From Deltaproteobacteria bacterium (lineage in GTDB: Bacteria > Desulfobacterota > DSM-4660 > Desulfatiglandales > HGW-15): 8,910 nucleotides of DNA. Numbering within the stretch: position 1 is the first letter of the stretch; every line of letters begins with the position of its first letter. Below, one piece after another: positions 8,201-8,910 of the stretch. The position numbers and the translations under genes are program-made. Under the pieces are notes generated by a model that had not been told where the DNA came from, ran no database searches, and was given only the letters and a program-made list of their open reading frames with translations. The DNA lies in assembly GCA_019308525.1 (NCBI GenBank), contig JAFDIC010000141.1, forward strand, positions 1 to 8,910, read 5' to 3'.

Positions 8201-8617
8201 ATTCAGGAATTTTTGCCCGATGGTCCCAAACGCTTCCCTGAAGACTTCTTTGCTCCCTCAGTCAAAGAGGACAAGATGAAGGAGGTTCCACTACCCGATG
8301 AGCCCTTGCAACTTGGGGACTACTTTTTTGGCGAACAAGAAGTGGTCACAAACAATGGCTTTGTCTACAAAGCAAAAAGCCCAGTAGAGGCAAAATACCT
8401 CATCTATTCCCAAAGGCCAGGAGTTGACAAGGTTGTCGTGCCAGATGAACCGATGCCCCTTTTCAAGACCGTCAAGAAATATGAGAACTACCTGCGTCAT
8501 CTTCGAGGCGAAATGGCAAAAGCCTTATTGAACCGCACGCTTGACCAGCAAATTGCTGAACGTCTTCTGCATCAAATCTTTGAGGAGAATCGACTGCCTG
8601 AGATAGAACTAGAATGA
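5279..8617 (+). CDS. class I N6-adenine DNA methyltransferase, Eco57I/PglX-like, with TaqI_C-like specificity region
   Basis: This 1112-residue enzyme is predicted to transfer a methyl group from S-adenosylmethionine to adenine N6 in DNA. Residues 22-72 hold a beta-rich piece (CHVEIFPQ, then KVYFLTINLNDAILW) that looks like an incomplete, degenerate PD-(D/E)XK domain. A helical region follows (about 80-290). HALGQYFTR (302-310) is the motif X region. Motif I is VLDPTCGTGTF (329-339). LWGIDIARFPAELATINL (362-379) follows. Motif IV is GNFPYIRQE (434-442), with Phe where NPPY has its first Pro. GQADIYAYLFF and GRMGIVTSNAWLD (481-513) complete the fold. VAEVRFGIKTGVNEFFY (683-699) and GRVSLGDGALDVMVEDAQDYMVIPNP (855-880, split here as a landmark) match TaqI_C-like target recognition. 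The lysine-rich C-terminal tail (about 945-1112) may contact partners. ATG5279 is the first start after an in-frame TAA and overlaps the preceding stop as TGATG. No helicase domain is fused. It is the last gene of the operon, and no intrinsic terminator follows. Confidence 0.88.
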   Translation: MNEESGKKQETALGEIIKGVIGSHPICHVEIFPQSTPVDHPNLAKRVAKAARKAGKVYFLTINLNDAILWKTPTKAKAPARESRLKTYATLYQITASAILDEPSKIVLRKRAREILEDLKTLQRDGRLRLIEADATFFVNRLARAAETMREPLKQSFATTISRDPRFKKALQGWAVKQGIANFGEEVFFESLSRQIVYRTLGKIIFYQSLRRHARTLPEMDFSDVDDAMIVSRLRHYFDLARAIDYQAIFEEELTEKIPFPQAAIDELKSLIADLNYYNFYTVPQDVIGQVFERLIPHEERHALGQYFTREDLVDIINAFCVRSPNAKVLDPTCGTGTFLLRAYDRKKILGERNHQRLLESLWGIDIARFPAELATINLYRQNLTDYANFPRIVAQDFFEVKPNQTFSFPPPKPVETGEPFIEEPLPVFDAAVGNFPYIRQELIEKQVKGYKKFLERVLANGWMEDYRDLFDRRGNLKLSGQADIYAYLFFQTALFLKPGGRMGIVTSNAWLDVAYGCELQKFFLKKFKIIAILESRCEPWFEDVSVNTIVTILERCDRQKECKKHIAKFVKIKKPLRELIPWDIKLDARNRWSGLDRLVTKIENVGREHIQIKGTEFKNTLRGLKTYEDADFRIRYIRQAELLSEVEKTGKTVKWGKYLRAPEVYFEILEKCKDKLVPLKDVAEVRFGIKTGVNEFFYPTEERIRQFRIEEEFLRPVLKSPKEFDGILIDPTKLTTKVFLCQKSKEELRRDGKIGALKYIEWGEKQKTKSGVPWPDVPSVKNRKPGWWALPEAKPSQIFWSKAHDIRLVQRWSPAPINADCRVYFLEGNSPETTKVLAAILNSSASLLFLEMIGRVSLGDGALDVMVEDAQDYMVIPNPYTVTDKCLRSVLSAFELIAARPIKPVFEEVKMPDRQTLDSLVLEALGLDPDKHLRRIYDGLSELVRERIDLANMRNKVKKARPKQDIEKVKQEVIQEFLPDGPKRFPEDFFAPSVKEDKMKEVPLPDEPLQLGDYFFGEQEVVTNNGFVYKAKSPVEAKYLIYSQRPGVDKVVVPDEPMPLFKTVKKYENYLRHLRGEMAKALLNRTLDQQIAERLLHQIFEENRLPEIELE

Positions 8618-8696
8618 TTCCCGCGACAAAACTGTTACCCAAACAAAACGGAGCGCACTAAAGAGGAAAGAGAGAATGTCCGCGAAGTATTGACAT

Positions 8697-8726
8697 TTGA
8701 TTTGATTCGTGGGTGACGAATATATA
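8697..8726 (+). promoter_or_regulatory. possible sigma-70 promoter
   Basis: TTGATT at 8697-8702 and TATATA at 8721-8726 are separated by 18 bases, an acceptable arrangement. A better -35 (TTGACA at 8690-8695) lies 25 bases from the same -10, too far for standard use. Transcription would start around 8733 and read into the hairpin region and whatever lies to the right. This is a motif match only. Confidence 0.35.
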
Positions 8727-8842
8727 GGGTAAAGTAATAGGTTCCATTTTTGTATTTTACAGACTGTAGGATGATCGATGTTATAAAACCAGGGGCTTCC
8801 GTTTCTGGAGACGAATTAGGATTGCACCTGGGCTGACCTTGA

Positions 8843-8866
8843 CAATTCCGCAGGACAGCGGAATTG
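8843..8866 (+). repeat. perfect 9-bp inverted repeat with AGGACA loop
   Basis: CAATTCCGC (8843-8851) and GCGGAATTG (8858-8866) are perfectly complementary around the loop AGGACA. No T-run follows, so it is not a classical terminator. A GGA exposed in a hairpin loop is the known binding signature of CsrA/RsmA. A protein-binding palindrome in DNA is the alternative reading. Confidence 0.6.
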
Positions 8867-8898
8867 GATGGGCCAATGGCGTACCCGTAAGGGCGAGG

Positions 8899-8910
8899 GC
8901 CATGGATGGC
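8899..8910 (+). repeat. GGA-loop hairpin cut by the window end
   Basis: GCCA (8899-8902) pairs with TGGC (8907-8910) around the loop TGGA. The G run at 8897-8898 suggests the stem continues with CC just past the edge. Together with the AGGACA-loop hairpin and an alternative ATTGG/CCAAT stem (8863-8877, loop ATGGG), it makes a small cluster of GGA-containing hairpins on the plus strand. Confidence 0.4.

Larger units (their letters stand above)
8618..8910. other. intergenic stretch after the operon, no gene seen
   Basis: No credible coding region is found. A 21-codon ORF at 8771-8836 lacks a spaced ribosome site and resembles nothing I know. No GC hairpin with a U-run follows the methyltransferase stop, so the operon's terminator is either Rho-dependent or not visible. 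The second half contains an unusual density of GGA triplets and hairpins, listed separately. Confidence 0.6.

Noticed and set aside
781..8617. Assignment to BREX or DISARM
   Set aside because: The methyltransferase and the BrxD-like ATPase suggest BREX, and PLD plus methyltransferase suggest DISARM. But PglZ, BrxC-size ATPase, SNF2/DrmA helicase and DUF1998 proteins are all missing from the window.
8690..8726. Promoter using the perfect TTGACA at 8690-8695
   Set aside because: The spacing to TATATA is 25 bases, too long. TTGATT at 8697 with an 18-base spacer is preferred.
8771..8836. 21-codon ORF (MIDVIKPGASVSGDELG...)
   Set aside because: GTAGG directly abuts the ATG with no spacer, and there is no recognisable similarity. 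It was treated as chance.
1..8910. CRISPR array, tRNA, rRNA, integrase or insertion sequence
   Set aside because: No regularly spaced repeats, no tRNA-like cloverleaf, no rRNA stretch and no transposase or integrase motifs were seen on either strand.

Overview
The window holds one tightly packed plus-strand operon (about 781-8617) that looks like a restriction-modification-type or phage-defence locus. It is flanked by short gene-poor stretches. Base composition is middling. Genes abut or overlap, and strong GGAGG-type ribosome sites are present, so the source is a bacterium. A decayed regulator at the left edge begins MRGYQLAG, followed by a stop and then WRILRVIE. This resembles the WYL-family regulators (MRGDQLARQWRI-type starts) that I associate with Desulfobacterota/Deltaproteobacteria and neighbouring phyla. 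That assignment is inference only.

Layout. 1-780: a possible extended -10 promoter, a broken WYL-type regulator (225-459; in-frame TAG plus a frameshift, only the HTH part left), then about 320 bases with no recognisable gene. 781-1314: small single-HKD phospholipase-D-superfamily protein, the likely nuclease. 1304-2461: AAA/ORC-like ATPase resembling the BrxD/DUF2791 group. 2458-3927: HerA/VirB4-like (DUF87) motor ATPase. 3930-5201: unrecognised protein with several winged-helix-like segments. 5205-5279: a 24-codon ORF with an excellent ribosome site that looks like the first part of an Mrr N-terminal (wHTH) domain. 5279-8617: 1112-residue class I N6-adenine DNA methyltransferase of the Eco57I/PglX-like type with a TaqI_C-like specificity region. 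8618-8910: no gene seen, but a possible promoter and GGA-bearing hairpins running off the right edge.

How the genes may work together (inference): the methyltransferase would mark self DNA and supply sequence recognition. The wHTH protein could be a DNA-binding adaptor. The HerA-like motor and the AAA ATPase could translocate on or remodel unmodified DNA. The PLD protein would cut. The methyltransferase's own N-terminus looks at most like a degenerate nuclease domain, consistent with cleavage being handed to a separate subunit. The gene set does not match BREX (no PglZ, no large BrxC), DISARM (no SNF2/DrmA helicase, no DUF1998 protein) or classical type I/III systems (no HsdR/Res helicase), at least within this window. 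I therefore treat it as a candidate little-described multi-subunit defence system.
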